A DNA stretch of 64,000 nucleotides. Origin: Ascidia mentula (Eukaryota; Chordata; Ascidiacea; Phlebobranchia; Ascidiidae). Under the pieces are notes generated by a model that did no database searches, was not told where the DNA came from, and worked only from the letters and a program-made list of their open reading frames with translations. The DNA is taken from assembly GCA_947561715.1 (NCBI GenBank), contig OX387200.1:7442501-7506500 (forward strand). Direction: 5' to 3'. How positions within the stretch are numbered: position 1 is the stretch's first letter; each line of letters starts with the position of its first letter. This document shows, in pieces, positions 44,721-57,911 of this stretch. Position numbers and translations under genes: made by a program.

Positions 44721-47280
44721 CGCTTGGTACAACAGAAACATTACACTACTCTGAATTACACAGCAGTTCACATCTAATCTGTACGGATAATTCAACACAA
44801 AATATTTGTGGATGCAGCATCAAAATGCAAACATAACAAATTTAAAGGAAATTTCCTTCTTCATATACATGCCATATAGCGGAGTCTCTTCGGGTGTTAC
44901 TGCAAATATCAAAACAGTAAACTGGTATGATTTGCGTTTCCGAGCGTTGAGTCGTAATATCATTCCCAAGAAATTCAATTATTCTTTTTCTACCAAACCA
45001 GAATTTGAAAGCAATTTCATCTGCACACGAATTCAAAGGGATTCAAACTCAGGTTTTCCACGAAGAATTCCCATCAGGTCTCCCTATTTGTATGTGAGTC
45101 GGTCGCCGTGACCTATGTTATCCGAAGTTGGGATTTTAATTTTTTTGGTCGCAATCTCTAGCTTACTTTCCGTCCTAATAAGGCACGTTTGGTTGCAGAT
45201 AAATTCGCGACGCGACAGCGCCACCTATTGACATGTTTATTTCAACATACTGGCGTAAAAAGCGTGTTAAATCAGGAACATATGGCACAACGGTAGTGAC
45301 GGTACTTGACGCTGCTTCTTGCAGCTTTGTTGCGGGCTTTCTTCTAAACATTCATGACGGATACAAATTCTTTTGCAGCGCATTTTTGATGAAATTCACC
45401 TCTTTTGTTCGATGTTATGCTCTGGAAACCGCATCTGCCCGATCCATTAGCAACCTCACTAGCGCTGTCTGTATGGGATGTGCTGACCTAAACGATAGGT
45501 ACACGAGTGCTGGGCATACCGTTCTTATCACGAATAACCTCTGTACTTTTTCCAAATTATTGTTTTTTTCTAAAGTAACCTTTTCCAAAGTAACCTTGAT
45601 GGAATGTTGTTGGTCAGGAACAACTGGAGCTCTGCTGCATCAACGATAGCAGAGGTGTCGTCGACATAGCACTTCCAGTAACGCTGTACCATCCATGTAA
45701 GCTAACAAGTTTGGAAGACAACATATTATTGGCGCCTTCTTAGAATACTTGGAATCGGATATTGTAAAGCGTTTCGGCGTTATATCGCACTTTACAGCTT
45801 ACATATGCTCAAAAGAAGAGGGACGAGTTTAGAGATAAGCTCTTCGGAAGCTTTGTGGACAACATAGTGAAATTAGTTTGCCTTTTAGGTTGTTGGTTGA
45901 ATCAATCCTTTACTAACCACATCGGAATGAACCCCAAATCCCAAAGATTTTTAATTGCGAGACTTTGCAATGCAAGTAGCAGCTTGCGTGTAACAGCACC
46001 TGTTGATACGCTTCACTAGTTTTATTCATTCCACGCAGTCATCGCAGGCACTTCTCACAGGCAATTGACACAAATGGTTTGATGACAGGTTCCTCTCGGC
46101 CCAAGGGGCAACGAAAATTTGCAGAGCAAAGCGAAGGTTTAAACGTAAAGCTACATGTAAGTCATGCAACGAACAGTTTCATGATCAATGCATTTCAAAA
46201 TCTGTTTTGAAGCTGTCACAAATACTACAGTAGAAGCAACACATGGAGTAACCGTACTACGCCCTGAATTACAGCTCTTTATAAAGTTATAATTGCGTTA
46301 TTGCAGTTAAGAGTGTTATGAATGCTGGTTTCTCAAACTGATTCTTGCAGTTGTATTCCTTTGTGTAAATTTGGGGAAAATTATTTTTCTTTTTTAGCAC
46401 AGTGCTTGTAGTGTTCGTGTATTCATAGTCAAGTTGTCACAGATAGATTATGTTAAATTACCCGGCGTTCACCTATAACCTTAACCAAGTTACATCTTCC
46501 AGGCAATTACAACTCATTGCAACCTATGTCCTGATGCCTTCTGCTACAAGAGTAGTGGCGTCATACGAAAATGTTGCAGTTAATATGGTAAATTTGATCA
46601 TACTGTGCGTCCTGTCCGCGCTGGAAAGTTTGTATTAAAACTTTGCCTGTAAGGGAATAAATTAATATTAGCATTGGTTATACAACAAGCTTTGCCCATT
46701 GTTTGCTTGTGCAGCCCTGCTACGTAGCTGGATGTATCAGAAATCACTATGAAAGCTCCTTGACAAAAAGCAATCAGAAATACATTTTTGAAGTTTATAT
46801 GAAACCTTTATAACAAACAATTGTCGTACCATTTCTATATTTGCAAGCGTCATGTCACATAAACATTAATGAGGTTGCCTTCATTCCCATTTTTTTTGTT
46901 TTATATTTGTCATGTCATTCATCCTTGAGTTAGTATTTTGTTTTTACTCCCACAGGATAAAACCGCTCCATGATGACAGCATTGTCCATAGAAAGTTTGT
47001 CGTCGGTAGAGAATGGTAAATTTGAAATAAAAAGTGCCAAAGATATTTTCAGCATTGACGTTGCCTATCTTCCGGTGAAGATCTTGTATTTCACGTTCTT
47101 GGCTGGTAAAAGATTTTCCATGAAATGTTAGAAGGATCATTTGTTGTCTTGGTTGTTTCATTATCGGTCTTTTGTTAAATAGGTCAAATCAGCGTTCTGT
47201 ACAGATCTGTTTATATGAAGCATCTCAGACTTTCAGTAACGCAAAGTGGAATAATTTGGGTCATTGGTCGAATTGTTGGT
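44721..47280. other. Gene-free interval, no recognised features
   Basis: Several open frames of 60-138 codons occur (for example 45233-45649 plus), but none shows a recognisable domain, splice context or conserved copy elsewhere in the window. I would not call any of them a gene. Confidence 0.45.
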
Positions 47281-47689
47281 ATTTTTGTTCCTCCATAATT
47301 GGGTCGAGTTAGAGTTGGTGGTAACGTGATGTACATTCCGTTTGCTTTTGCCCCTTTGTTTTTCTTAAGCCTTTCACTGGTTGCTCTGACGTTCATTAAC
47401 TCTAAGGGGAAACGGACGAGACAGCTTGTTTTACTGACCTCAAAGTAATGAACTTTTCATAGTGTAGTGAGTTTTGAGCATTAGCCACTGCGTTATTGTT
47501 TAATTTTTTTTACCCCACCAGCATTCAAACCCAGATTATCCTGTACAGTTTATTCTTTAAATTTGGAAAGAGAGTTCGAATCCCAGTGTGGTAAAAAAAG
47601 TGTTTTTTAAGAACAAAGTGATTTTGTATAGCCCTACCTTGCGGTTTTAGATCATAGTCAGCAATGTTCGCGAGGTGGCGTTTATGTTA

Positions 47690-47905
47690 CTTGTGTTTGT
47701 CCTCGGATACGTCATCTCTATCGGTGATAGCTACATGTTCTGGTACGCGAAAAAAGTTCAACGCAACCAGCGTGATGATGGGAACTTCTGTAGTCGTTTC
47801 TTCCGTTTTTGACGTCATAATGTACTTGCTCTCTGGACGGATTCTCAGACTGCTGGGACAAACTTTTATCATAGCCTCTGGTGTCTTTTTGATGGGAGTA
47901 AAAAA
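47690..47905 (+). pseudogene. MFS transporter (MFSD6-like) exon fragment
   Basis: One frame reads FVLGYVISIGDSYMFWYAKK. After a shift near 47755 the next reads MMGTSVVVSSVFDVIMYLL followed by SGRILRLLGQTFIIASGVF. Together they resemble two consecutive membrane segments of the MFS_1-like/MFSD6 group (FLFWYL, then a glycine-rich SE/D helix, then SGKLI..LG). The frame break and lack of flanking exons argue for a pseudogene piece. It interrupts the right duplication arm. Confidence 0.4.
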
Positions 47906-49223
47906 TAATGCCTGAAGTCCGTTTTTTACGTTTTTGTTAGATATATTATATGACGATTCCTTTTTTATCTCTGAACAGTATTGCCTTCAAATTTGATTGT
48001 ATTTGTCCAGTATATTTTAGTTCGTATAATAATTCTGCTAAAAAAATAGGTGTAAAGCAGTATAACAGCAAACCGCATAACACGAAGTTTTTTCATTTTT
48101 CTAATAGACATAAAAGGGGATGTTGAAACTTACAATACAAAAATAACATTACAACCGTTTATCGATTTAAACAAACAAAATTTAAAATATAAATACAGCT
48201 CTACATATTTTGTTACACCGCCGCTACACAAGCATGGCACCTTGTGGCCTCAAAAGCAATTCCTAGACTTTCATGGGCGGTCACCTGGATAGCAATATGT
48301 CATTGCATCGGTGACACAACGCCCCCTGAACGCAGAGCAAAAACCATGAGAGCGATTACCGCGATCCTATGGGCAATAAATGGATGTGTGAAACAGAAAT
48401 GCTTCTGATTAATGTATGTTGATTTATCAATCAAAAAAACTCGTTTTACCTAGATAATTGTTTATATTTATTGCGCACTTTAAATGCAGAGCATTATTTT
48501 TTTTCTTGTCGCACATAAAACATGTGTCTCGTTCTCGGTTTTCCAGGAAGGCAAGTAATGTACTTTAAATCTAGTAGCACGATCTTGAATATAATACTTC
48601 CTTTCAGTACTAACTGTTTCTGTAGGTTATGGAGCTGGAAGTTTGCTGGTCGGTTAGCTTTTTTTTAGTAGAAGCAAAAATACAAATCAATTCGGGGTAT
48701 ATTTTCTCATATGCAAAGTATATTTTATATATTTCATTTTACGTGCTGTATATTTTAAATTGGTTGTCGACATACCTTTGCCAAACACACACAAACATCA
48801 GCATACTAAATGGAGTCTACAAACGTAAAGCACCGCACGCAAAATGAAATGAAGTTTCGACATAAAGGTTGACAGAAACAAGCATAATAGTTTTTTCAAC
48901 CTATGCATGACGCTTCAAAAGTAACTAACAACGCATTTTATTCCTCTGCAAACTGTAAAAAAACTAATAACAATAACTTTAACCAGTCAAATTACGGTAC
49001 TTGGAAAAGCAGCAAATGTAAAGCATTTACAAAGGAGACTCCGCAAACGCCTTATTTGCGCAACGTGATTGTATAACGTATGTGCTAAATACTAACACAT
49101 GTCACATTCGTCAGTGAACAATTTTGGTTGTAAACGACGCGTTCCACTGCAAAAACATTTTCTTCACTGCAATTTATGTTTTCCAAATGTGAACAATTGA
49201 ATCAACCATATACACCAATACTA

Positions 49224-52200
49224 TCAACATATGCTCATTACATTATCGGTCGGCGCACTTTCACGGTTGTAAGAAGCAGAAGCAATAGAGTCGTGTTCTT
49301 TGGGAAAATCGTTACATGAATGCAAACGCATTTTTTCCTCGACGTTTTCGTCCTTTCTCTCTTCAACAAGCGGCGGAACTCCAAATCGGAAAAATCTCAC
49401 AACTGACTTTGGGAAAAGAGGGTTTTCAACAACAGGAAGAAATAACTTTGGGTCCATCTCCTTCGGATCTTTAAAACCTATAATGGAAACTCGTTTTAAA
49501 ATGCTTAATAGGAAAACTCTCCTTTCGTACTGTCGAACCTGTGCAAGCAGAAACTAGAATCCCAACAGTTACCGTAATAAGAAACCCGACGGGTGAGTAG
49601 TACATGAACGACATTGCTTGGATTGGATTGTAACTCTTTTCCACTCTGTATTTAATAACATTTGCCAGTGAGTAAAGCTTTTAATCGATTTCTCTGATAA
49701 ACTTACAATTCAATTGGAGTGGTAAATGGGGTTGAAAATTTATTCCATGTGGTTGTCGTCATGTAACTGTTGGTCGAAATGTTGTTGTATGCGCCACCGT
49801 AGCTGGTAACTTCCGCCACCGTACAATTATCAATAGAAGTAGGAAGCATGCGAAGCGACTCTGGGTCTTTTCCGTTGATCAGACTTCCGACAGCTAACCA
49901 GAGAGCAAATCCAGTACCGATGGCTTGTCCAGCTAAGGCTCCCTGTGACGATTTACAAGATAAATGCAACAAAAAGTTAAATTTTGCGGTGATCCTACAT
50001 AAAGAAAACGATTTGTTCCAGTCTTGCGATAAATGTGTAAACTTGTCAACAAAAATGTCGTGAAAAGTTTAATTCCATCAAAAACTTCCATCAAATTCGC
50101 CGACAGTTCAACAAGTATGAGAGATAGACCTATAGCCTACCTTTGCGTTGCACCAGGGTACAAAAATTCCGAGTGTAAAGATTCCCAACATAGGTCCACC
50201 TAACGCCCCGCGTACAGATAATATGATGGTCACAGTTGTGCGCGGACTTAACGTAGCCAGGAAAGCAATGGTTGCCACTAAAACCCCTAAGACCAGTGCT
50301 GCAAAAGTAACAAACTGTTCGTAGCTTTACGTGCTTTCACATTCTTGTGGAAATTTACCTGTAAACTTGCTGATTATTAGTTGTCTGCTGTGAGTCGTAT
50401 GTGGCTTTAACGGAATGATAAAATCCTCGAGAAACATAGAGCCAACTGCGTTGATTCCAGATGAAAACGTGCTAAAATAAGTTTTAAGCAATTGTGATAA
50501 GTTGAAGTGAGAAAGCTGTTTAACGTTTCTTGCCAATGAATGAAAAAGAAAAGCTTGTCGCTACCTCAACGTGGCACTGTATGCAGCTGCAACAAAGAAT
50601 CCAGACATCCCGTTAAGATCACGAAACGACTCAAGTGCAAGGTAAGGAATCATTTGATCTGATTTTTCGATCTGCTTAGATTTTATGGGATCACAACCTT
50701 CAAAGTAGGCGTACGCAACACACCCGCAAAAGACCGATAACATCGTAACGATGATCTTCGGGAAAATAGCGGTGAAGGCAGCACTATAAAAGGGCATTAG
50801 TTTTAATTAGTGTTTAACCCGAGATTCTAATTTGCAGTCACTTAAAACTTTGCGTCACTAATATAGTTGTGAACAAAATACGGCCATTGGAGAGAATCAG
50901 ACCGTGACAAAAAGCAACAGTGACTTACATTCGTGCGTCTTTGACAGACTTACAAGATAAGTAGCGTTGGCAAATCGATTGATTCACGCATCCTGTTGTA
51001 GTTTGTACTATGCTTAATCCAACCAAGATTGTCCAAAAGGTTGTTCGAATCGTTGGATCCAAGTCAAACCTGAAAAAGTATTTCTTTCATGTGTAAAGGG
51101 AAGCATCAGGTTTTTGGCAGGCTCAATGTTTAAAAACAACGTCTAGCTTTGCAAAACAGCCTAAGGCAAGTAACAAAAGCGTACACTAGTTAATTCAACA
51201 ATAAATCAAACGAAGGGAAAAATTTTTCTTTTATCCAATTCCATAAAAAGACAACGCACTTTTTGTGCGTAACATGTCCAAAAGAGTTGCACTAGAAGCA
51301 ACTTAATAAATTTGTACTTACGTCAATATGTTGTTTCTTCCACTTCTCTCAATAGCCTCCCATACTTTCGCAGGCCCTCCAACCATGATTGTGCTTTGTA
51401 TAAGAACCGAAAATGAACCGATGAGCATTATGGCAGCTTGCAAGGTATCTGTCCATACAACTGCCTTAAGTCCGCCCTGGCAATCAATTATTTTATATTT
51501 TTAGAAAGTTTTCGTATTTGGCATATGTGTATTATGTTGGAAAAACTATTATACTGTCATATAACATTTTAACATCACAGCAGAGCCGTAACATCTTTGC
51601 TTGTAAGGAAGCAAGGCTATATTTGACGTAACTTACAAGTGTCGTGTACATAGTGCAGATCAGGCTTGTCATGATGATGCTCATCGTAATAGAAATCGGT
51701 GTCACAGCACTGAGAGCAAGGGCTGGAAGATACACTATCACTCCCATGTAAACTATCTGTAAAGTTGTTATATTTGAAATCAACACGTTTTTTCAAGGAT
51801 AATGCCTTTTCCTAACAACACAAAATGTTTTGAACTCTGAAGTAATTTGACAAAACTCCTACTCGAACTAATACTTACTGCATTAACTGCTTCTGTGGCC
51901 GAGACGATCTTTCTGATGATTGGATGAAAGCGCAAGCCTAGATACTGAAAGACAAAACTATTAAGATTCTCAGGCAGGTTTGAGCCAACTCATGGTTTTA
52001 ATGGTTTAGAGAACCTGATAACTGGTGTTGAGTCGAAGACGATGAATCAGAGGAATGTAGTAGACGCAGGCAACGAATGTCGGTACAATAAGAGTAAACG
52101 AATACCAAATCGTCACCATTCCAAACAGGTAGGCTTCCGAAGGAAACCCGATGATGGTTAAGGCAGAAATAAAACTCACAGAGATGGAAAGACCGATCGG

Positions 52201-52623
52201 GATCTGCGAGAAATTGTATTTTCGACGGTTTCTTGGCACATAAAGAATATGGATGAACTTATACCGGTGACATCTTCTTGCCTCCGTAAAAATAGTTCTC
52301 AACATTTTTCTTTCGTCGATCTTTTACCGCGAAGAAGATTCCGATGGCGGCAGAAAGCACAAGCGTGACTAAAAATTCGTATTTTAAAATTCGTACCTGC
52401 TTTTGTTGAATCCTCATGTCGTGAACTTAGTTTCGTAATTTTCGACTTAATTTCGTGATTTTTGACTTCATAGAAACATTTAACGATATATAACATTGCT
52501 CCAAAATATCAGCTACCCTAACGTAAAAACTGGCAATTTAGACCAGTTACTCACTCACTATCAAAAACGCTTACCGACAAATATAATAATATCCAGAGCT
52601 CCGAAGGTGACTTTTGCAGCCAT
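49224..52623 (-). CDS. SLC5-family sodium-coupled solute transporter, copy C (13 exons, 636 aa)
   Basis: Inverted twin of copy B. Exons in transcript order: 52575-52623, 52265-52368, 52015-52203, 51879-51944, 51637-51756, 51322-51476, 50929-51069, 50565-50783, 50359-50471, 50141-50298, 49707-49942, 49539-49645, 49224-49477. All exon lengths except the last equal those of copy B, and all phases join. It begins MAAKVTFGALDI. Exon 9 begins STFSSGINAVGS, so the first of the conserved serines is kept but the next residue is Thr. Exon 8 reads AYSATLR as in B. The C-terminal tail is slightly longer than that of B (ends VMSIC). The role is as for copies A and B. High similarity to B across introns points to recent duplication or ongoing gene conversion. 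Confidence 0.87.
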
Positions 52624-53567
52624 TAATCAACTTCTCTCAGGAACACGTGTTGGTCAATGCAACGTATTTTTTCAGAAAATTTAATGTTTGCCTGGCAGAC
52701 TATTACTGCATAAACAATTGTAGAATAGTAAATCCAAATATACTAATCCATTACAATTTTGTTAATCTGTTCCTTATTCTCCGACAGACAATCTTATTTG
52801 TTTGAAAACTGCTGCTGTTTGCCTTCAACACAGAAGGTGGAGGGTTGTCCTTTCGACCCAAACTTGCGGTCATGCTCAAAACACGCCGTAAGTATACATT
52901 GAAAAACACGACTTTGCAGAGATGGCGTGCATGAGCACCCAACTGTATTGTTGTTAAACATTGGTCTTAGTCAGCAGCGAAACTACCGTGACCAAAAATT
53001 GCGTTAAAAAAAGGTAAAATAATGTTTTAAAATAACGAAAAAAAATACGAATTGTCAAGAACAGATAAACGAAACAAACACTTAACTTTTTCGATAAAGC
53101 GCTCTTTGTTTTTTGTTGACCCTTTATAGAGATACGCTATACAAAAAACAACTATTTCACAGTTTTGTGAATACAAGCAACCTACCGTCCAGTTATTCCT
53201 CAACTTTACCTGCAATCGACGCACGCATAACAACTTAAAGTTAACTGTTTGTACCTACAAGTAATGTTCTGTCTGATTCCGCTTGTGAAATGAGGCATGG
53301 TTTCATGCATGGCTGCAAATGTACCCGTACCTACATTTTTGTTCAAGAAAGACTATTTCAGCTACTGCAGCAATATTCTGCAACCAATTTGTTTCCACAT
53401 GTTGAGTTTCCCCTGTATTGTGCATGGAAATTTTGGCGAGAAATGTTTAGAAGCATTGCGTCGTAATGCAGCTTGGGGTTTTGACCTGGGTGTTTAAACA
53501 CAAACACATCGGATCAGGTAGCACCTGAAAAGCCTTGTTGGGTAGTGGTTGAAAGCCAAAAATACAT

Positions 53568-53748
53568 TCATGGAACTGTTGTGTCAGACACTTTTGTCTG
53601 AAACCTTGCACGGATTGTATCGCTGTTATCAGCCAAAGAAGTGTGCGATGGAGCGTGACAGGTTCGTCGGGAGATGATAGGAGAAAGAGGCGTTGGTGAT
53701 AAATGCGCTGACGGCTGCTGCTTCTTCACGCTGTCTGCATCGCCTGCA
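53568..53748 (-). other. Right-arm counterpart of the unidentified conserved exon
   Basis: Minus strand, after tttgcttgcag: the frame DSVKKQQPSAHLSPT ... SHTSLADNSD ends at a stop after TTVP. It mirrors 6040-6218, where the stop is missing. The same caution applies: conservation may only reflect the age of the duplication. Confidence 0.25.
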
Positions 53749-56700
53749 AGCAAAGGTTTCTGAAAAAGGAGAACATTTTTCAAATTACTTTTTCATTTTG
53801 TCGATTACATTCTTTTTTCAAGGACAACCCGTGAGTTGAAGGATAATAAGGTGAAGATTGTCCGTATAAAACAACATGCTGTTGGCAAACCTATGAACCA
53901 ATCAACTTTGTTTGCACAAAGCTGCAGGTTTTATTCTAATGCCAGTGGTGATAAATGTCAATGAAACGTACGAGTATATGACCGGAAATGTACAGTATAT
54001 GGATTACTTGCATCTGTGTTCGACATGCACATGACACTGCGTTGTTTTTGCATAGCAGTAATTAGTGCGATGTGTTAATGTGTTTACTCTATGTCACATC
54101 GACCGATCTTAAGAATAGAATTTTTTGACGAGCAAAGACACTTCAACAAGTTTCGCTTATTGACCTACTCGTGTTGCTGAGAGAAATCGATTATGGGTGC
54201 AAAAATCTTCTTCGGTGCTCTGGATATTATTATATTCGTGGGTAAGTTTGGTTGGTAACAAGGGTATGTGGTATGTAGTGTTTTTCTTTTATTTTTCGTG
54301 AATCGTTCATCATCAAAGTTAAGTGCAGCACTCACCAATTGCGATTGCACAATTTGCCAAACAATAAATATATATTATTTTTTATACTGGCCACGAACCT
54401 CGATCAGGTTTTATTTTGGGTACATGGGTCGGGCGCTTTAGGTCATTGTAGTTTATGGATTTAAAGACAACACCAAGTGGTAATAATAACTCGTGTTGTG
54501 CAGATCCTGTTATATGTGATTACACATTGTGGCCATTAACCAAAGCGGAACCAATGATGCGCATCGTTTGCAACGTTACAAAACCTATGCTAAACCTAAA
54601 TGTGTACAAAGTGTTTGTTTTCAGTTACTCTCGTTCTTTCCGCCGCCATCGGAATCTTCTTCGCAGTCAAAGATCGACAAAAGAAAAATGTTGAGAATTA
54701 TTTCTATGGCAGCAAGAAGATGTCACCGGTGAGATCATAGGTAAACTGGTTGCTTGGATTAACAAAACAATCCAACACATCCAACAGATCCCGGTCGGCC
54801 TTTCCATCGCTGTAACTTCTATTTCTGCTATCACTATGATCGGTTTCCCATTGGAGGCGTACCTGTTCGGAATGGTGACGATTTGGTATTCGTTTGCTCT
54901 CGTTGGACCGACAATCGTTGCTTGCCTTTACTACATTCCTCTGATTCATCGTCTTCGACTCAACACCATTTATGAGGTATATTCTGCTACTTACTCAAGT
55001 TATTCTAATCAAGTATTAATAGAAAGCAAACCTTTGTGTCGTTTCAGTATCTTGGTCGGCGCTTTCATCCAATCATCAGAAAGATCACATCGATCATAGA
55101 AATGATTAATCTGGTATAAAGTGTTTATCTCTGAACCAAAGATTTCTCTACCACTCAGTTCGAAAACCTGGATAGGCCTACATCAAAGCTTAAGAAATTG
55201 CATTTTATCACCTAGTTTTTAATAAAAAAACATTTGCAGATAATTTACATGGGAGTGACTGTGTATCTTCCAGCGCTTGCCCTCAGCGCCGTGACACCGA
55301 TTTCTATTACGACGAGCATAATATTGACAAGCGTGATTTGCACCCTGTACACGACTGCTGTAAGTTTAGCCAAATTTATAACAGACTTTGTCTTAAAATT
55401 TCGACGTAATTACATATGTTATGTATGCATGTGTAAACTGTCATAATCAAACTAACCAATTTTAGGCAAAAATACTGTCTAAAAATAAACTCTTCAATTA
55501 ATACCAAATAGACATTCTTACTTGTTGTTATAGTCCTTGTAACATAAAGCATTACCATCTCACACCAAGTGTGAAATACTATATGCAGGGCGGACTTAAG
55601 GCAGTTGTATGGACAGACGCCATGCAAGCCGCCTTAATGCTTATCGGTTCACTTTCGGTTCTTATACAAGGCACAATCATGGTTGGAGGGCCTGCAAATG
55701 TATGGCGAGCTAATGAGAGAGGCGGAAGAAACAACGTGTGGACGTAAGTTTTAATTATCTTTCCTAGTGGAAATATATAGCGGTCAACTTTATATCCTTT
55801 TGCTCAAGAAAAATGCTTTCATTGAGAAGGACTAATGCATGCTAATTTAAATCATTATTTTATAAAGAAAACACAATGAATTGCCGTACGCGCAAAAAAC
55901 GCTAAGAAAATAAAAAAAGCACCATGCTTTACGTTGGCATTGGTGTTTTATCAAAGTTGATGTTTCAGATTGGACTTTGACCCCACTATTCGTACAACGT
56001 TTTGGACAGTTATGGTGGGGATGAGTGCAGCACATTCAATTGGGGCATGCGTGCATCAAGCCACTTGTCAACGATATTTGTCGTGTAAATGTGTCAAAGA
56101 CGCGAGAATGTAAGTAATTTATTTAATTGGGTAAGCAGCATTTCATTTAGAATGGAGCGTAAGAATAAGATTTTCATCACAAGTGATTTTATACAGCTGA
56201 TTTTCCAAAATCTTTTTAAAAGTGACCGTAACCCTTCATACACCGATAATGTTGTTTTACAGAGCTTCGAGTACAGCTGCTGTTTCCAAGATCATTATCA
56301 CAGGCATTGCGATCTTTAGTGGGTGTGTTGCATACGCTTACTTCGAAGGTTGCGATCTGTTAAAATCAAATAAGATCGAAAAATATGACCAACTGGTGCC
56401 TTACCTTGCACTGGAATTGTTTCAAGATATACCTGGGATATCTGGACTTTTTGTTGCAGCTGCATACAGTGGCACGTTGAGGTAACCTTTGGGTTTTTTT
56501 GGTATAATCAACAAATGATATGATACATACTTCATTCATTACAGCGACTAATAAAGCTTGATGCGCCACTTTAAGGAAAAGCCCTTCTCAAAAAACAATA
56601 TATGATACATTTTAGTTCGGTTTCGTCTGGTGTCAACGCTGTTAGCTCCATGGTTCTCAAGGATTTCATCATTCCGTTAAAGCCACACTTAATGCACAGC

Positions 56701-57465
56701 AAACAACTAATAATCAGCAAGTTGACAGGTATATTGAAAAAGAAAAAACAAGATACAGAGCGCCAAATTAACTTGAATAATTTTGCAGCACTCACGATAG
56801 GGGTTTTGGTGATTACCATCGCTTTCCTGGCCACTCTCAGTTCACAGACAATCATTTCCATCACATTCTCAACCCGAGGAGCGTTTGGTGGCCCTTTACT
56901 TGGAATTTTTACACTTGGAATGTTTATTCCATGGTGCAACACAAAGGTGGGTTTGGCAGCTCTTTTTTTCGAACAAATACTTCCTGTCTGTTTGCATGAA
57001 ACTACGTGTGAATATCCGTCGTGTGTACCTTTAGATATTGTCACAGGGTGCCTTTGCTGGTTACATCGTCGGTACAGGCATTAGCTTATGGATAGCTCTC
57101 GGAAGTCTGATCAACGGAAAAGACCCAAAGTCTCTGCGTCTGCTCCCCACGTCTACTGATAACTGCACAGTGTCGGAGATTACCAGCTACAGTGTGGCGT
57201 ACACAAATTTATCCACCAACGGTTACATGACGTCATCCACGTTTATATCTCCCGCCCCAACACCTATGGAAGTGTAAGTTCACCAGCGAAAACGAATAAA
57301 AAGAGTAACAAACGAGCAAATATTATGTGCAGAGACGAAAGGACTTACAATCCAATCCAGGCGATATCGTTGTTTTACTACTTTCTGGTTGGGTTTACCA
57401 CAACTGCTATATTTGGAATCCTGTGGTGTCTGCTTTTACAGGTTTGACAAAAAAATAACTGTGTA

Positions 57466-57518
57466 AGCTGCAGACATATGGCCACTGTTTCGACCTATAC
57501 GGTCTCATCAGTGCAGCT
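57466..57518 (-). ncRNA. Hammerhead ribozyme, type I, minus-strand copy
   Basis: Read on the minus strand: AGCUGCA (stem I 3' strand), CUGAUGA (core), GACC-GUAUA-GGUC (stem II, 4 bp), GAAA (core), CA...UG (short stem III, 13 nt in all), UC (giving cleavage triplet GUC), UGCAGCU (stem I 5' strand). Stem I pairs perfectly over 7 bp. All invariant core bases of the hammerhead family are present. The very short stem III is like that of the hammerheads found in retroelements, which tend to work as dimers. Confidence 0.8.
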
Positions 57519-57858
57519 GGTGTGACTATCAGACGACTTTTCTGACCAAACGTCCAAGCAAAGACTTCCACTTTATGGTGACTTTACAATCACCAATAGT
57601 CGAAACAGTGGCCATCTGTGTGACGGCTTACACAATTCATATTACTGACTCCACTTTGCTTATCATATGATTATTGTGACACAGGGCATGACGGCACTAT
57701 AGGTTGAGCATTGCTTGGCCATAGTGTTTCCGCCTTGTTTCTCCGTAAGGTTTCACCTAAAGTTTGGTGCCCAACGGATGACGGTGATTGTATAGTCATC
57801 ACAAAGTGGAAGTCTATGGTTGGTCGTTTGGTCAGCAAAGTCGTTTGATAGTCACTCC

Positions 57859-57911
57859 AGCTGCACTGATGAGACCTGCTAGGTCGAAACAGTGGCCATC
57901 TGTATACAGCT
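57859..57911 (+). ncRNA. Hammerhead ribozyme, type I, plus-strand copy
   Basis: AGCUGCA (57859-57865), CUGAUGA (57866-57872), stem II GACC/GGUC with loop UGCUA, GAAA (57886-57889), stem III CAG/CUG closing a 7-nt loop (57890-57902), UA (57903-57904; triplet GUA), UACAGCU (57905-57911). Stem I pairs at six of seven positions (one A-C mismatch). The predicted cut is after 57904. The core is intact. It lies in the sense strand of the host intron. Confidence 0.8.

Larger units (their letters stand above)
47280..54080. repeat. Right arm of the large inverted duplication
   Basis: Reverse complement of 5740-13610, containing transporter copy C. It differs from the left arm by an extra segment at about 47690-48110 holding an MFS-like fragment, and by the absence of the hammerhead-half insertion. 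Neither of the two left-arm hAT MITEs (6880-7248) was noticed in the corresponding place here. The internal edge is near 47280 and the outer edge near 54080. Confidence 0.8.
57466..57911. mobile_element. Inverted pair of small hammerhead-bearing elements in intron 12 of copy D
   Basis: Arms 57466-57600 and about 57775-57911 are reverse complements (agctgcactgatgagacc ... ggtcgaaacagtggcc; aaagtggaagtct; gtttggtcag). A partial plus-strand hammerhead 3' end (GAAAC plus stem III, but UG instead of UH) lies at 57602-57620, about 284 bases before the equivalent point of the complete plus-strand ribozyme. That looks like one unit of a tandem, retrozyme-like element beside an inverted copy. There is no coding frame. 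Confidence 0.7.

Noticed and set aside
45233-45649. 138-codon open frame
   Set aside because: No recognisable domain, no splice context and no paralog; length is within chance for the window.
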